From NCBI RefSeq assembly GCF_029227915.1, contig NC_079881.1:6882001-6946000 (forward strand): a stretch of DNA of 64,000 nucleotides, written 5' to 3'. This document shows, one piece after another, positions 34,523 to 46,627 of the stretch. The DNA is from Hydractinia symbiolongicarpus. Lineage: Eukaryota; Cnidaria; Hydrozoa; Anthoathecata; Hydractiniidae. The notes beneath the pieces are model-generated. The model did no database searches, was not told the origin of the DNA, and saw only the letters and a program-made list of their open reading frames with translations. A program made the position numbers and the translations under genes. The number at the start of each line of letters is the position of its first letter. Within the stretch, counting starts at the first letter, position 1.

Positions 34523-34687
34523 AGGATATCATTGAAACCTCCGATTGTGTAGATATGTGCAGAGAAGATTACTGAAAATATGTAGGAAAGAGGTTACAAA
34601 TAGCTTCCTGGTGGGCAATGCACATAGACAAATCGGAGTGTAAAATTGATTTGTAAAATTGTAAAGTAACATTTTTGAAACGAATCC

Positions 34688-34693
34688 AAAAAA
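34688..34693 (-). terminator. T6 downstream of an AGC main tRNA (example, unit 52)
   Basis: Six consecutive T on the minus strand, 100 nt past the mature 3' end. This stronger terminator candidate is typical of the later AGC units; earlier AGC units have only T4 here. Confidence 0.4.
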
Positions 34694-34792
34694 CAACTCT
34701 GTCAAGAATTCATATCCATAATCGTCATTCCAGAGATAGTAAATGATTCACCGAAGCTTATTACACTTACCAATTATGTGTGATTTGTATTT

Positions 34793-34864
34793 GGGCCTGT
34801 CCGGGAGTTGAACCCGGGACCTCTATCACGCTAACAGAGAATCAGACCACTAGACCAACAGGCC
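34793..34864 (-). tRNA. tRNA-Pro body with AGC anticodon, unit 52
   Basis: AGC class plus C31G, giving G31:G39 next to the loop, and C20U. Two anticodon-stem mismatches. Confidence 0.55.
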
Positions 34865-35124
34865 ATAGGAATCGTCTAAAACCTTTATGCAACAGCTTGT
34901 ACATGATCTTACGTGAAATATCCATCACACAGAACACAAAAAATGCTGTTTTTTCTTCAAAACATTCATAACATGAATGTCGGATCTTATTTCTTGACAA
35001 GACAACCATACAATCCAAGCCACGAAAAAGCTCAACCAAAATATTTTACAGCAATTGTCAGCTGATTGGTTATTACCCTTTACAGTAGAACATAGTCTAA
35101 TGCACAAATTTGCGATAAGCAATT

Positions 35125-35196
35125 GGGCCTGTGTGGGAGTTTAACCTGCGACATCTCACACCAGAAGCGAGAATCATATTAATAGACCAACAGGCC
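35125..35196 (-). pseudogene. Relic tRNA 53 (CUG)
   Basis: G64A and C40U. Confidence 0.7.
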
Positions 35197-35453
35197 AGGA
35201 TATCATTGAAACCTCCGATTGTGTAGATATGTGCAGAGATGATTACTGAATATTTGTAAGAATTAGGTTACAAATAGCTTCCTCACGGGCAATGCATACA
35301 GACAAATCGGAGTGTAAAGTTGATTTGTAAAATTGTAAAGTAACATTTTTCAAACAAATCCATAAAACAACTCTGTCAAGAATCATCATTCCAGAGATAG
35401 TAAATGCTTCACCGAAGCTTATGACACTTACCAATTATGTGTGATTGTTAGTT

Positions 35454-35525
35454 GGGCCTGTCCGGGAGTTGAACCCGGGACCTCTCGCACCCTAAGCGAG
35501 AATCATGCCACTAGACCAACAGGCC
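35454..35525 (-). tRNA. tRNA-Pro: tRNA-Pro (AGG), unit 53, consensus
   Basis: Identical to consensus. Confidence 0.92.
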
Positions 35526-35784
35526 ATAGGAATCGTCTAAAATATTTCGGAAACAATTGTGCAAGGTCTTACGTGAAATATCCATCACATAGAACACAAA
35601 AAATGCTGTTTTTTTTTCAAAACATTCATAACATGAATGTCGGATCTTATTTCTTGACAAGACAACCATACAATCCAAGCCACGAAAAAGCTCAACCAAA
35701 ATATTTTACAGCAATTGTCAGTTGATTGGTTATTACCCTTTACAGTAGAACATAGTCTAATGCACAAATTTGCGATAAGCAATT

Positions 35785-35856
35785 GGGCCTGTGTGGGAGT
35801 TTAACCTGCGACATCTCACACCAGAAGCGAGAATCATATTAATAGACCAACAGGCC
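35785..35856 (-). pseudogene. Relic tRNA 54 (CUG)
   Basis: Same as relic 53. Confidence 0.7.
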
Positions 35857-36113
35857 AGGATATCATTGAAACCTCCGATTGTGTAGATATGTGCAGAGAT
35901 GATTACTGAATATTTGTAAGAATTAGGTTACAAATAGCTTCCTCACGGGCAATGCATACAGACAAATCGGAGTGTAAAGTTGATTTGTAAAATTGTAAAG
36001 TAACATTTTTCAAACAAATCCATAAAACAACTCTGTCAAGAATCATCATTCCAGAGATAGTAAATGCTTCACCGAAGCTTATGACACTTACCAATTATGT
36101 GTGATTGTTAGTT

Positions 36114-36185
36114 GGGCCTGTCCGGGAGTTGAACCCGGGACCTCTCGCACCCTAAGCGAGAATCATGCCACTAGACCAACAGGCC
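36114..36185 (-). tRNA. tRNA-Pro: tRNA-Pro (AGG), unit 54, consensus
   Basis: tRNA identical to consensus, but its 5' flank has lost about 57 bp starting 12 bp from the gene, plus the 34-bp deletion further up, so the unit is only 575 bp. Confidence 0.9.
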
Positions 36186-36359
36186 ATAGGAATCGTCACA
36201 GAACACAAAAAATGCTGCTTTTTCTTCAAAACATTCATAACATGAATGTCGGATATTATTTCTTGACAAGACAACCATACAATCCAAGCCACGAAAAAGA
36301 TTGGTTATTACCCTTTACAGTAGAATATAGTCTAATGCACAAATTTGCGATAATCAATT

Positions 36360-36431
36360 GAGCCTGTGCGGGAGTTTAACCTGCGACATCTCGCACCAGA
36401 AGCGAGAATCATACTAATAGACCAACAGGCC
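36360..36431 (-). pseudogene. Relic tRNA 55 (CUG)
   Basis: C72U. Confidence 0.7.
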
Positions 36432-36688
36432 AGGATATCATTGAAACCTCCGATTGTGTCATTATGTGCAGAGAGGATTACTGAATAATTGTAGGAAAGA
36501 GGTTACAAATAGCTTCCTCGTGGGCAATGCATACAGACAAATCAGAGTGTAAAGTTGATTTGTAAAATTATAAAATAACATTTTTGAAACGAATCCATAA
36601 AACAACTCTGTCAAGAATCGTCATTCCAGAGATAGTAAATGCTTCACCGAATCTTATGACACTTACCAATTATGTGTGATTTTTAGTT

Positions 36689-36760
36689 GGGCCTGTCCGG
36701 GAGTTGAACCCGGGACCTCTCGCACCCTAAGCAAGAATCATGCCACTAGACCAACAGGCC
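36689..36760 (-). tRNA. tRNA-Pro: tRNA-Pro (AGG), unit 55, variant
   Basis: Only C29U. Confidence 0.85.
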
Positions 36761-37023
36761 ATAGGAATCGTCTAAAATATTTAGGAAACAATTGTGCAAG
36801 GTCTTACGTGAAATATCCATCACATAGAGCACAAAAAATGCTGTTTTTTTTCAAAACATTCATAACATGAATGTTGGACATTATTTCTTGAATTGTCAAG
36901 ACAACCATACAATCCAAGCCACGAAATAGCTCAACCAAAATATTTTTCGGCAATTGTCAGTTGATTGGTTATTACCCTTTACAGTAGAACATAGTCTAAT
37001 GCACAAATTTGCGATAAGCAATT

Positions 37024-37095
37024 GGGCCTGTGCGGGAGTTTAACCTGCGACATCTCGAACCAGAAGCGAGAATCATATTAATAGACCAACAGGCC
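37024..37095 (-). pseudogene. Relic tRNA 56 (CUG)
   Basis: G39U in the anticodon stem. Confidence 0.7.
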
Positions 37096-37365
37096 AGGAT
37101 ATCATTGAAACCTCCGATTGTGTAGATATGTGCAGAGAAGATTACTGAATATTTGTAGGAAAGAGGTTACAAATAGCTTCCTGGTTGGCAATGCACATAG
37201 AAAAATCGGAGTGTAAAATTGATTTGTAAAATTGTAAAGTAACATTTTTGAAACGAATCCAAAAAACAACTCTGTCAAGAATTCATATCCATAATCGTTA
37301 TTCCAGAGATAGTAAATGATTCACCGAAGCTTATTACACTTACCAATTATGTGTGATTTGTATTT

Positions 37366-37437
37366 GGGCCTGTCCGGGAGTTGAACCCGGGACCTCTATC
37401 ACGCTAACAGAGAATCAGGCCACTAGACCAACAGGCC
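37366..37437 (-). tRNA. tRNA-Pro body with AGC anticodon, unit 56
   Basis: AGC class plus C31G. Confidence 0.57.
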
Positions 37438-37697
37438 ATAGGAATCGTCTAAAACCTTTATGCAACAGCTTGTACATGATCTTACGTGAAATATCCATCA
37501 CACAGAACACAAAAAATGCTGTTTTTTCTTCAAAACATTTATAACATGAATGTTGGATATTATTTCTTGACAAGATAACCATACAATCCAAGCCACGAAA
37601 AAGCTCAACCAAAATATTTTTTAGCAATTGTCAGTTGATTGGTTATTACCCTTTACAGTAGAATATAGCCTTATGCACAAATTTGCGATAAGCAATT

Positions 37698-37769
37698 GGG
37701 CCTGTGCGGGAGTTTAACCTGCGACATCTCGCACCAGAAGCGAGAATCATACTAATAGACCAACGGGCC
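37698..37769 (-). pseudogene. Relic tRNA 57 (CUG)
   Basis: U5C. Confidence 0.7.
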
Positions 37770-38026
37770 AGGATATCATTGAAACCTCCGATTGTGTCAT
37801 TATGTGCAGAGATGATTACTGAATATTTGTAAGAATTAGGTTACAAATAGCTTCCTCGTGGGCAATGCATACAGACAAATCGGAGTGTAAAGTTGATTTG
37901 TAAAATTGTAAAGTAACATTTTTCAAACAAATCCATAAAACAACTCTGTCAAGAATCATCATTCCAGAGATAGTAAATGCTTCACCGAAGCTTATGACAC
38001 TTACCAGTTATGTGTGATTGTTAGTT

Positions 38027-38098
38027 GGGCCTGTCCGGGAGTTGAACCCGGGACCTCTCGCACCCTAAGCGAGAATCATGCCACTAGACCAACAGGCC
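38027..38098 (-). tRNA. tRNA-Pro: tRNA-Pro (AGG), unit 57, consensus
   Basis: Identical to consensus. Confidence 0.92.
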
Positions 38099-38361
38099 AT
38101 AGGAATCGTCTAAAATATTTAGGAAACAATTGTGCAAGGTCTTACGTGAAATATCCATCACATAGAACACAAAAAATGCTGTTTTTTTTCAAAACATTCA
38201 TAACATGAATGTTGGATAATATTTCTTGAATTGTCAAGACAACCATACAATCTAAGCCACGAAATAGCTCAACCAAAATATTTTTCAGCAATTGTCAGTT
38301 GATTGGTTATTACCCTTTACAGTAGAACATAGTCTAATGCACAAATTTGCGATAAGCAATT

Positions 38362-38433
38362 GGGCCTGTGCGGGAGTTTAACCTGCGACATCTCACACCA
38401 GAAGCGAGAATCATATTAATAGACCAACAGGCC
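38362..38433 (-). pseudogene. Relic tRNA 58 (CUG)
   Basis: C40U. Confidence 0.72.
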
Positions 38434-38703
38434 AGGATATCATTGAAACCTCCGATTGTGTAGATATGTGCAGAGAAGATTACTGAAAATATGTAGGAAA
38501 GAGGTTACAAATAGCTTCCTGGTGGGCAATGCACATAGACAAATCGGAGTGTAAAATTGATTTGTAAAATTGTAAAGTAACATTTTTGAAACGAATCCAA
38601 AAAACAACTCTGTCAAGAATTCATATCCATAATCGTCATTCCAGAGATAGTAAATGATTCACCGAAGCTTATTACACTTACCAATTATGTGTGATTTGTA
38701 TTT

Positions 38704-38775
38704 GGGCCTGTCCGGGAGTTGAACCCGGGACCTCTATCACGCTAACAGAGAATCAGACCACTAGACCAACAGGCC
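38704..38775 (-). tRNA. tRNA-Pro body with AGC anticodon, unit 58
   Basis: Identical to unit 52. Confidence 0.55.
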
Positions 38776-39035
38776 ATAGGAATCGTCTAAAACCTTTATG
38801 CAACAGCTTGTACATGATCTTACGTGAAATATCCATCACACAGAACACAAAAAATGCTGTTTTTTCTTCAAAACATTCATAACATGAATGTCGGATCTTA
38901 TTTCTTGACAAGACAACCATACAATCCAAGCCACGAAAAAGCTCAACCAAAATATTTTACAGCAATTGTCAGTTGATTGGTTATTACCCTTTACAGTAGA
39001 ACATAGTCTAATGCACAAATTTGCGATAAGCAATT

Positions 39036-39107
39036 GGGCCTGTGTGGGAGTTTAACCTGCGACATCTCACACCAGAAGCGAGAATCATATTAATAGACCA
39101 ACAGGCC
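39036..39107 (-). pseudogene. Relic tRNA 59 (CUG)
   Basis: G64A and C40U. Confidence 0.7.
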
Positions 39108-39364
39108 AGGATATCATTGAAACCTCCGATTGTGTAGATATGTGCAGAGATGATTACTGAATATTTGTAAGAATTAGGTTACAAATAGATTCCTCACAGG
39201 CAATGCATACAGACAAATCGGAGTGTAAAGTTGATTTGTAAAATTGTAAAGTAACATTTTTCAAACAAATCCATAAAACAACTCTGTCAAGAATCATCAT
39301 TCCAGAGATAGTAAATGCTTCACCGAAGCTTATGACACTTACCAATTATGTGTGATTGTTAGTT

Positions 39365-39436
39365 GGGCCTGTCCGGGAGTTGAACCCGGGACCTCTCGCA
39401 CCCTAAGCGAGAATCATGCCACTAGACCAACAGGCC
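39365..39436 (-). tRNA. tRNA-Pro: tRNA-Pro (AGG), unit 59, consensus
   Basis: Identical to consensus. Confidence 0.92.
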
Positions 39437-39695
39437 ATAGGAATCGTCTAAAATATTTCGGAAACAATTGTGCAAGGTCTTACGTGAAATATCCATCACA
39501 TAGAACACAAAAAATGCTGTTTTTTTTTCAAAACATTCATAACATGAATGTCGGATCTTATTTCTTGACAAGACAACCATACAATCCAAGCCACGAAAAA
39601 GCTCAACCAAAATATTTTACAGCAAATGTCAGTTGATTGGTTATTACCCTTTACAGTAGAACATAGTCTAATGCACAAATTTGCGATAAGCAATT

Positions 39696-39767
39696 GGGCC
39701 TGTGTGGGAGTTTAACCTGCGACATCTCACACCAGAAGCGAGAATCATATTAATAGACCAACAGGCC
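39696..39767 (-). pseudogene. Relic tRNA 60 (CUG)
   Basis: G64A and C40U. Confidence 0.7.
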
Positions 39768-40024
39768 AGGATATCATTGAAACCTCCGATTGTGTAGATA
39801 TGTGCAGAGATGATTACTGAATATTTGTAAGAATTAGGTTACAAATAGCTTCCTCACGGGCAATGCATACAGACAAATCGGAGTGTAAAGTTGATTTGTA
39901 AAATTGTAAAGTAACATTTTTCAAACAAATCCATAAAACAACTCTGTCAAGAATCATCATTCCAGAGATAGTAAATGCTTCACCGAAGCTTATGACACTT
40001 ACCAATTATGTGTGATTGTTAGTT

Positions 40025-40096
40025 GGGCCTGTCCGGGAGTTGAACCCGGGACCTCTCGCACCCTAAGCGAGAATCATGCCACTAGACCAACAGGCC
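40025..40096 (-). tRNA. tRNA-Pro: tRNA-Pro (AGG), unit 60, consensus
   Basis: Consensus tRNA with the same two upstream deletions as unit 54. Confidence 0.9.
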
Positions 40097-40270
40097 ATAG
40101 GAATCGTCACAGAACACAAAAAATGCTGCTTTTTCTTCAAAACATTCATAACATGAATGTCGGATATTATTTCTTGACAAGACAACCATACAATCCAAGC
40201 CACGAAAAAGATTGGTTATTACCCTTTACAGTAGAATATAGTCTAATGCACAAATTTGCGATAATCAATT

Positions 40271-40342
40271 GAGCCTGTGCGGGAGTTTAACCTGCGACAT
40301 CTCGCACCAGAAGCGAGAATCATACTAATAGACCAACAGGCC
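40271..40342 (-). pseudogene. Relic tRNA 61 (CUG)
   Basis: C72U. Confidence 0.7.
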
Positions 40343-40599
40343 AGGATATCATTGAAACCTCCGATTGTGTCATTATGTGCAGAGAGGATTACTGAATAAT
40401 TGTAGGAAAGAGGTTACAAATAGCTTCCTCGTGGGCAATGCATACAGACAAATCAGAGTGTAAAGTTGATTTGTAAAATTGTAAAATAACATTTTTGAAA
40501 CGAATCCATAAAACAACTCTGTCAAGAATCGTCATTCCAGAGATAGTAAATGCTTCACCGAATCTTATGACACTTACCAATTATGTGTGATTTTTAGTT

Positions 40600-40671
40600 G
40601 GGCCTGTCCGGGAGTTGAACCCGGGACCTCTCGCACCCTAAGCAAGAATCATGCCACTAGACCAACAGGCC
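40600..40671 (-). tRNA. tRNA-Pro: tRNA-Pro (AGG), unit 61, variant
   Basis: Only C29U. Confidence 0.85.
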
Positions 40672-40935
40672 ATAGGAATCGTCTAAAATATTTAGGAAAC
40701 AATTGTGCAAGGTCTTACGTGAAATATCCATCACATAGAGCACAAAAAATGCTGTTTTTTTTTCAAAACATTCATAACATGAATGTTGGACATTATTTCT
40801 TGAATTGTCAAGACAACCATACAATCCAAGCCACGAAATAGCTCAACCAAAATATTTTTCGGCAATTGTCAGTTGATTGGTTATTACCCTTTTCAGTAGA
40901 ACATAGTCTAATGCACAAATTTGCGATAAGCAATT

Positions 40936-41007
40936 GGGCCTGTGCGGGAGTTTAACCTGCGACATCTCGCACCAGAAGCGAGAATCATATTAATAGACCA
41001 ACAGGCC
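40936..41007 (-). pseudogene. Relic tRNA 62 (CUG)
   Basis: Standard relic. Confidence 0.75.
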
Positions 41008-41277
41008 AGGATATCATTGAAACCTCCGATTGTGTAGATATGTGCAGAGAAGATTACTGAATATTTGTAGGAAAGAGGTTACAAATAACTTCCTGGTGGG
41101 CAATGCACATAGACAAATCGGAGTGTAAAATTGATTTGTAAAATTGTAAAGTAACATTTTTGAAACGAATCCAAAAAACAACTCTGTCAAGAATTCATAT
41201 CCATAATCGTTATTCCAGAGATAGTAAATGCTTCACCGAATCTTATGGCACTTGCCAATTATGTGTGATTTTTAGTT

Positions 41278-41349
41278 GGGCCTATCCGGGATTTGAACCC
41301 GGGAAGCCTCGCACCCTAAGCGAGAATCATACCACTAGACCAACAGGCC
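41278..41349 (-). tRNA. tRNA-Pro: tRNA-Pro (AGG), unit 62, variable-loop variant
   Basis: C67U (G6:U67), changed 44-46 in the variable loop, C59A and C20U; stems remain paired. Confidence 0.75.
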
Positions 41350-41613
41350 ATACGAATCATCTAAAATATTTAGGCAACAACTTGTTCATGGTCTTACGTG
41401 AAATATCCATCACACAGAACACAAAAAATGCTGTTTTTTTTCAAAACATTCATAACATGAATGTTGGATATTATTTCTTGAATTTTCAAATCAACCATAC
41501 AATCCAAGCCACGAAAAAGCTCAACCAAAATATTTTTTAGCAAATTTCAGTTGGTTGGTTATTACCCTTTACAGTAGAACATAGTTTTATGCACAAATTT
41601 ACGATAAGCAATT

Positions 41614-41685
41614 GGGCCTGTGCGGGAGTTTAACCTGCGACATCTCGCACCAGAAGCGAGAATCATACTAATAGACCAACAGGCC
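41614..41685 (-). pseudogene. Relic tRNA 63 (CUG)
   Basis: Standard relic. Confidence 0.75.
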
Positions 41686-41941
41686 AGGATATCATTGAAA
41701 CCTCCGATTGTGTCATTATGTGCAGAGATGATTACTGAATAATTTTAAGAATTAGGTTACAAATAGCTTCCTCGTGGGCAATGCATACAGACAAATCGGA
41801 GTGTAAAGTTGATTTGTAAAATTGTAAAGTAACATTTTTCAAACAAATCCATAAAACAACTCTGTCAAGAATCATCATTCCAGAGATAGTAAATGCTTCA
41901 CCGAAGCTTATGACACTTACCAATTATGTGTGATTGTTAGT

Positions 41942-42013
41942 TGACCTGTCCGGGAGTTGAACCCGGGACCTCTCGCACCCTAAGCGAGAATCATGCCACT
42001 AGACCAACAGGCC
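41942..42013 (-). tRNA. tRNA-Pro: tRNA-Pro (AGG), unit 63, discriminator variant
   Basis: A small deletion at the 3' border leaves A73 instead of C73 and C71U (G2:U71). C73 is usual for cytosolic tRNA-Pro, so charging may suffer. Confidence 0.65.
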
Positions 42014-42276
42014 ATAGGAATCGTCTAAAATATTTAGGAAACAATTGTGCAAGGTCTTACGTGAAATATCCATCACATAGAACACAAAAAATGCTGTTTT
42101 TTTTCAAAACATTCATAACATGAATGTTGGATATTATTTCTTGAATTGTCAAGACAACCATACAATCTAAGCCTCGAAATAGCTCAACCAAAATATTTTT
42201 CAGCAATTGTCAGTTGATTGGTTATTACCCTTTACAGTAGAACATAGTCTAATGCACAAATTTGCGATAAGCAATT

Positions 42277-42348
42277 GGGCCTGTGCGGGAGTTTAACCTG
42301 CGACATCTCACACCAGAAGCGAGAATCATATTAATAGACCAACAGGCC
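42277..42348 (-). pseudogene. Relic tRNA 64 (CUG)
   Basis: C40U. Confidence 0.72.
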
Positions 42349-42618
42349 AGGATATCATTGAAACCTCCGATTGTGTAGATATGTGCAGAGAAGATTACTG
42401 AATATATGTAGGAAAGAGGTTACAAATAGCTTCCTGGTGGGCAATGCACATAGACAAATCGGAGTGTAAAACTGATTTGTAAAATTGTAAAGTAACATTT
42501 TTGAAACGAATCCAAAAAACAACTCTGTCAAGAATTCATATCCATAATCGCCATTCCAGAGATAGTAAATGATTCACCGAAGCTTATTACACTTACCAAT
42601 TATGTGTGATTTGTATTT

Positions 42619-42690
42619 GGGCCTGTCCGGGAGTTGAACCCGGGACCTCTATCACGCTAACAGAGAATCAGGCCACTAGACCAACAGGCC
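42619..42690 (-). tRNA. tRNA-Pro body with AGC anticodon, unit 64
   Basis: AGC class plus C31G. Confidence 0.57.
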
Positions 42691-42950
42691 ATAGGAATCG
42701 TCTAAAACCTTTATGCAACAGCTTGTACATGATCTTACGTGAAATATCCATCACACAGAACACAAAAAATGCTGTTTTTTCTTCAAAACATTTATAACAT
42801 GAATGTTGGATATTATTTCTTGACAAGATAACCATACAATCCAAGCCACGAAAAAGCTCAACCAAAATATTTTTTAGCAATTGTCAGTTGATTGGTTATT
42901 ACCCTTTACAGTAGAATATAGCCTTATGCACAAATTTGCGATAAGCAATT

Positions 42951-43022
42951 GGGCCTGTGCGGGAGTTTAACCTGCGACATCTCGCACCAGAAGCGAGAAT
43001 CATACTAATAGACCAACAGGCC
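42951..43022 (-). pseudogene. Relic tRNA 65 (CUG)
   Basis: Standard relic. Confidence 0.75.
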
Positions 43023-43292
43023 AGGATATCATTGAAACCTCCGATTGTGTCATTATGTGCAGAGATGATTACTGAATATTTGTAAGAATTAGGTTACAAA
43101 TAGCTTCCTCGTGGGCAATGCATACAGACAAATCGGAGTGTAAAGTTGATTTGTAAAATTGTAAAGTAACATTTTTCAAACAAATCCATAAAACAACTCT
43201 GTTAAGAATTCATTTCGAGAATCGTCATTCCAGAGATAGTAAATGCTTCACCGAATCTTATGGCACTTACCAATTATGTGTGATTTTTAGTT

Positions 43293-43364
43293 GCGCCTAT
43301 CCGGGAGTTGAACCCGGGAAGCCTCGCACCCTAAGCGAGAATCATACCACTAGACCAACAGGCC
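43293..43364 (-). tRNA. tRNA-Pro: tRNA-Pro (AGG), unit 65, variable-loop variant
   Basis: As unit 62 without C59A, but C72G opens the terminal acceptor pair. Confidence 0.62.
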
Positions 43365-43624
43365 ATACGAATCATCTAAAATATTTAGGCAACAACTTGT
43401 TCATGGTCTTACGTAAAATATCAATCACACAGAACACAAAAAATGCTGTTTTTTCTTCAAAACATTTATAACATGAATGTTGGATATTATTTCTTGACAA
43501 GACAACCATACAATCCAAGCCACGAAAAAGCTCAACCAAAATATTTTTCAGCAATTGTCAGTTGATTGGTTATTACCCTTTACAGTAGAATATAGCCTTA
43601 TGCACAAATTTGCGATAAGCAATT

Positions 43625-43696
43625 GGGCCTGTGCGGGAGTTTAACCTGCGACATCTCGCACCAGAAGCGAGAATCATACTAATAGACCAACAGGTC
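43625..43696 (-). pseudogene. Relic tRNA 66 (CUG)
   Basis: G2A. Confidence 0.7.
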
Positions 43697-43953
43697 AGGA
43701 TATCATTGAAACCACCGATTGTGTCATTATGTGCAGAGATGATTACTGAATATTTGTAAGAATTAGGTTACAAATAGCTTCCTCGTGGGCAATGCATACA
43801 GACAAATCGGAGTGTAAAGTTGATTTGTAAAATTGTAAAGTAACATTTTTCAAACAAATCCATAAAACAACTCTGTCAAGAATCATCATTCCAGAGATAG
43901 TAAATGCTTCACCGAAGCTTATGACACTTACCAATTATGTGTGATTGTTAGTT

Positions 43954-44025
43954 GGGCCTGTCCGGGAGTTGAACCCGGGACCTCTCGCACCCTAAGCGAG
44001 AATCATGCCACTAGACCAACAGGCC
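43954..44025 (-). tRNA. tRNA-Pro: tRNA-Pro (AGG), unit 66, consensus
   Basis: Identical to consensus. Confidence 0.92.
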
Positions 44026-44290
44026 ATAGGAATCGTCTAAAATATTTAGGAAACAATTGTGCGAGGTCTTACGTGAAATATCCATCACATAGAACACAAA
44101 AAATGCTGTTTTTTTTTTCAAAACATTCATAACATGAATGTTGGATATTATTTCTTGAATTGTCAAGACAACCATACAATCCAAGTCACGAAAAAGCTCA
44201 ACCAAAATATTTTTCAGCAATTGTCAGTTGATTGGTTATTACCCTTTACAGTAGAACATAGTCTAATGCACAAATTTGCGATAAGCAATT

Positions 44291-44362
44291 GGGCCTGTGC
44301 GGGAGTTTAACCTGCGACATCTCGCACCAAAAGCGAGAATCATATTAATAGACCAACAGGCC
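44291..44362 (-). pseudogene. Relic tRNA 67 (UUG)
   Basis: C34U form; last UUG relic in the window. Confidence 0.75.
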
Positions 44363-44618
44363 AGGATATCATTGAAACCTCCGATTGTGTAGATATGGCA
44401 GAGAAGATTACTGAATATTTGTAGGAAAGAGGTTACAAATAGCTTCCTGGTGGGCAATGCACATAGACAAATCGGAGTGTAAAATTGATTTGTAAAATTG
44501 TAAAGTAACATTTTTCAAACAAATCCATAAAACAACTCTGTCAAGAATCATCATTCCAGAGATAGTAAATGCTTCACCGAAGCTTATGACACTTACCAAT
44601 TATGTGTGATTGTTAGTT

Positions 44619-44690
44619 GGGTCTGTCCGGGAGTTGAACTTGGGACCTCTCGCACCCTAAGCGAGAATCATGCCACTAGACCAACAGGCC
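44619..44690 (-). pseudogene. tRNA-Pro (AGG), damaged, unit 67
   Basis: G51A and G52A break two T-stem pairs and hit the B-box edge; G70A breaks an acceptor pair. Confidence 0.6.
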
Positions 44691-44954
44691 ATAGGAATCG
44701 TCTAAAATATTTCGGAAACAATTGTGCAAGGTCTTACGTGAAATATCCATCACATAGAACACAAAAAATGCTGTTTTTTTTTCAAAACATTCATACCATG
44801 AATGTTGGATATTATTTCTTAAATTGTCAAGACAACCACACAATCCAAGCCACGAAAAAGCTCAACCAAAATATTTTTCAGCAATTGTCAGTTGATTGGT
44901 TATTACCCTTTACAGTAGAACATAGTCTAATGCACAAATTTGCGATAAGCAATT

Positions 44955-45026
44955 GGGCCTGAGCGGGAGTTTAACCTGCGACATCTCGCACCAGAAGCGA
45001 GAATCATATTAATAGACCAACAGGCC
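44955..45026 (-). pseudogene. Relic tRNA 68 (CUG)
   Basis: A66U. Confidence 0.7.
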
Positions 45027-45283
45027 AGGATATCATTGAAACCTCCGATTGTGTAGATATGTGCAGAGAAGATAACTGAATGTTTGTAGGAAAGAGGTTA
45101 CAAATAGCTTCCTGGTGGGCAATGCACATAGACAAATCGGAGTGTAAAATTGATTTTAAAAATTGTAAAGTAACATTTTTCAAACAAATCCATAAAACAA
45201 CTCTGTCAAGAATCATCATTCCAGAGATAGTAAATGTTTCACCGAAGCTTATGACGCTTACCAATTATGTGTGATTGTTATTT

Positions 45284-45355
45284 GGGCCTGTCCGGGAGTT
45301 GAACCCGGGACCTCTCGCACCCTAAGCGAGAATCATGCCACTAGAACAACAGGCC
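45284..45355 (-). tRNA. tRNA-Pro: tRNA-Pro (AGG), unit 68, variant
   Basis: Only G10U. Confidence 0.78.
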
Positions 45356-45620
45356 ATAGGAATCGTCTAAAACCTTTATGCAACAGCTTGTACATGATCT
45401 TACGTGAAATATCCATCACACAGAACACAAAAAATGTTGTTTTTTCTTCAAAACATTCATAACATGAATGTTGGATATTATTTCTTGAATTGTCAAGTCA
45501 ACCATACAATCCAAGCCACTAAAAAGCTCAACCAAAATATTTTTTAGCAATTGTCAGTTGATTGGTTATTACCCTTTACAGTAGACCATAGTCTTATGCA
45601 CAAATTTGCGATAAGCAATT

Positions 45621-45692
45621 GGGCCTGTGCGGGAGTTTAACCTGCGACATCTCGCACCAGAAGCGAGAATCATACTAATAGACCAACAGGCC
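45621..45692 (-). pseudogene. Relic tRNA 69 (CUG)
   Basis: Standard relic. Confidence 0.75.
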
Positions 45693-45949
45693 AGGATATC
45701 ATTGAAACCTCCGATTGTGTCATTATGTGCAGAGATGATTACTGAATATTTGTAAGAATTAGGTTACAAATAGCTTCCTCGTGGGCAATGCATACAGACA
45801 AATCGGAGTGTAAAGTTGATTTGTAAAATTGTAAAGTAACATTTTTCAAACAAATTCATAAAACAACTCTGTCAAGAATCATCATTCCAGAGATAGTAAA
45901 TGCTTCACCGAAGCTTATGACACTTACCAATTGTATGTGATTGTTAGTT

Positions 45950-46021
45950 GGGCCTGTCCGGGAGTTGAACCCGGGACCTCTCGCACCCTAAGCGAGAATC
46001 ATGCCACTAGACCAACAGGCC
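45950..46021 (-). tRNA. tRNA-Pro: tRNA-Pro (AGG), unit 69, consensus
   Basis: Identical to consensus. Confidence 0.92.
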
Positions 46022-46285
46022 ATAGGAATCGTCTAAAATATTTAGGAAACAATTGTGCAAGGTCTTACGCGAAATATCCATCACATAGAGCACAAAAATT
46101 GCTGGTTTTTTTTCAAAACATTCATAACATGAATGTTGGATATTATTTCTTGAATTGTCAAGACAACCATACAATCCAAGCCACGAAATAGCTCAACAAA
46201 AATATTTTTCGGCAATTGTCAGTTGATTGGTTATTACCCTTTACAGTAGAACATAGTCTAATGCACAAATTTGCGATAAGCAATT

Positions 46286-46357
46286 GGGCCTGTGCGGGAG
46301 TTTAACCTGCGACATCTCGCACCAGAAGCGAGAATCATATTAATAGACCAACAGGCC
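46286..46357 (-). pseudogene. Relic tRNA 70 (CUG)
   Basis: Standard relic. Confidence 0.75.
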
Positions 46358-46627
46358 AGCATATCATTAAAACCTCCGATTGTGTAGATATGTGCAGAGA
46401 AGATTACTGAATATTTGTAGGAAAGAGGTTACAAATAGCTTCCTGGTGGGCAATGCACATAGACAAATCCGAGTGTAAAATTGATTTGTAAAATTGTAAA
46501 GTAACATTTTTGAAACGAATCCAAAAAACAACTCTGTCAAGAATTCATATCCATAATCGTTATTCCAGAGATAGTAAATGATTCACCGAAGCTTGTTACA
46601 CTTACCAATTATGTGTGATTTGTATTT

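Larger units (their letters stand above)
33590..41230. repeat. 3.91-kb higher-order repeat, two tandem copies
   Basis: Units 51-55 and 57-61 match at 3911 bp. Both copies contain an AGC unit with a G31:G39 mismatch and a doubly deleted 575-bp unit (units 54 and 60). Similarity ends near 37,318 and 41,230. Confidence 0.85.
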
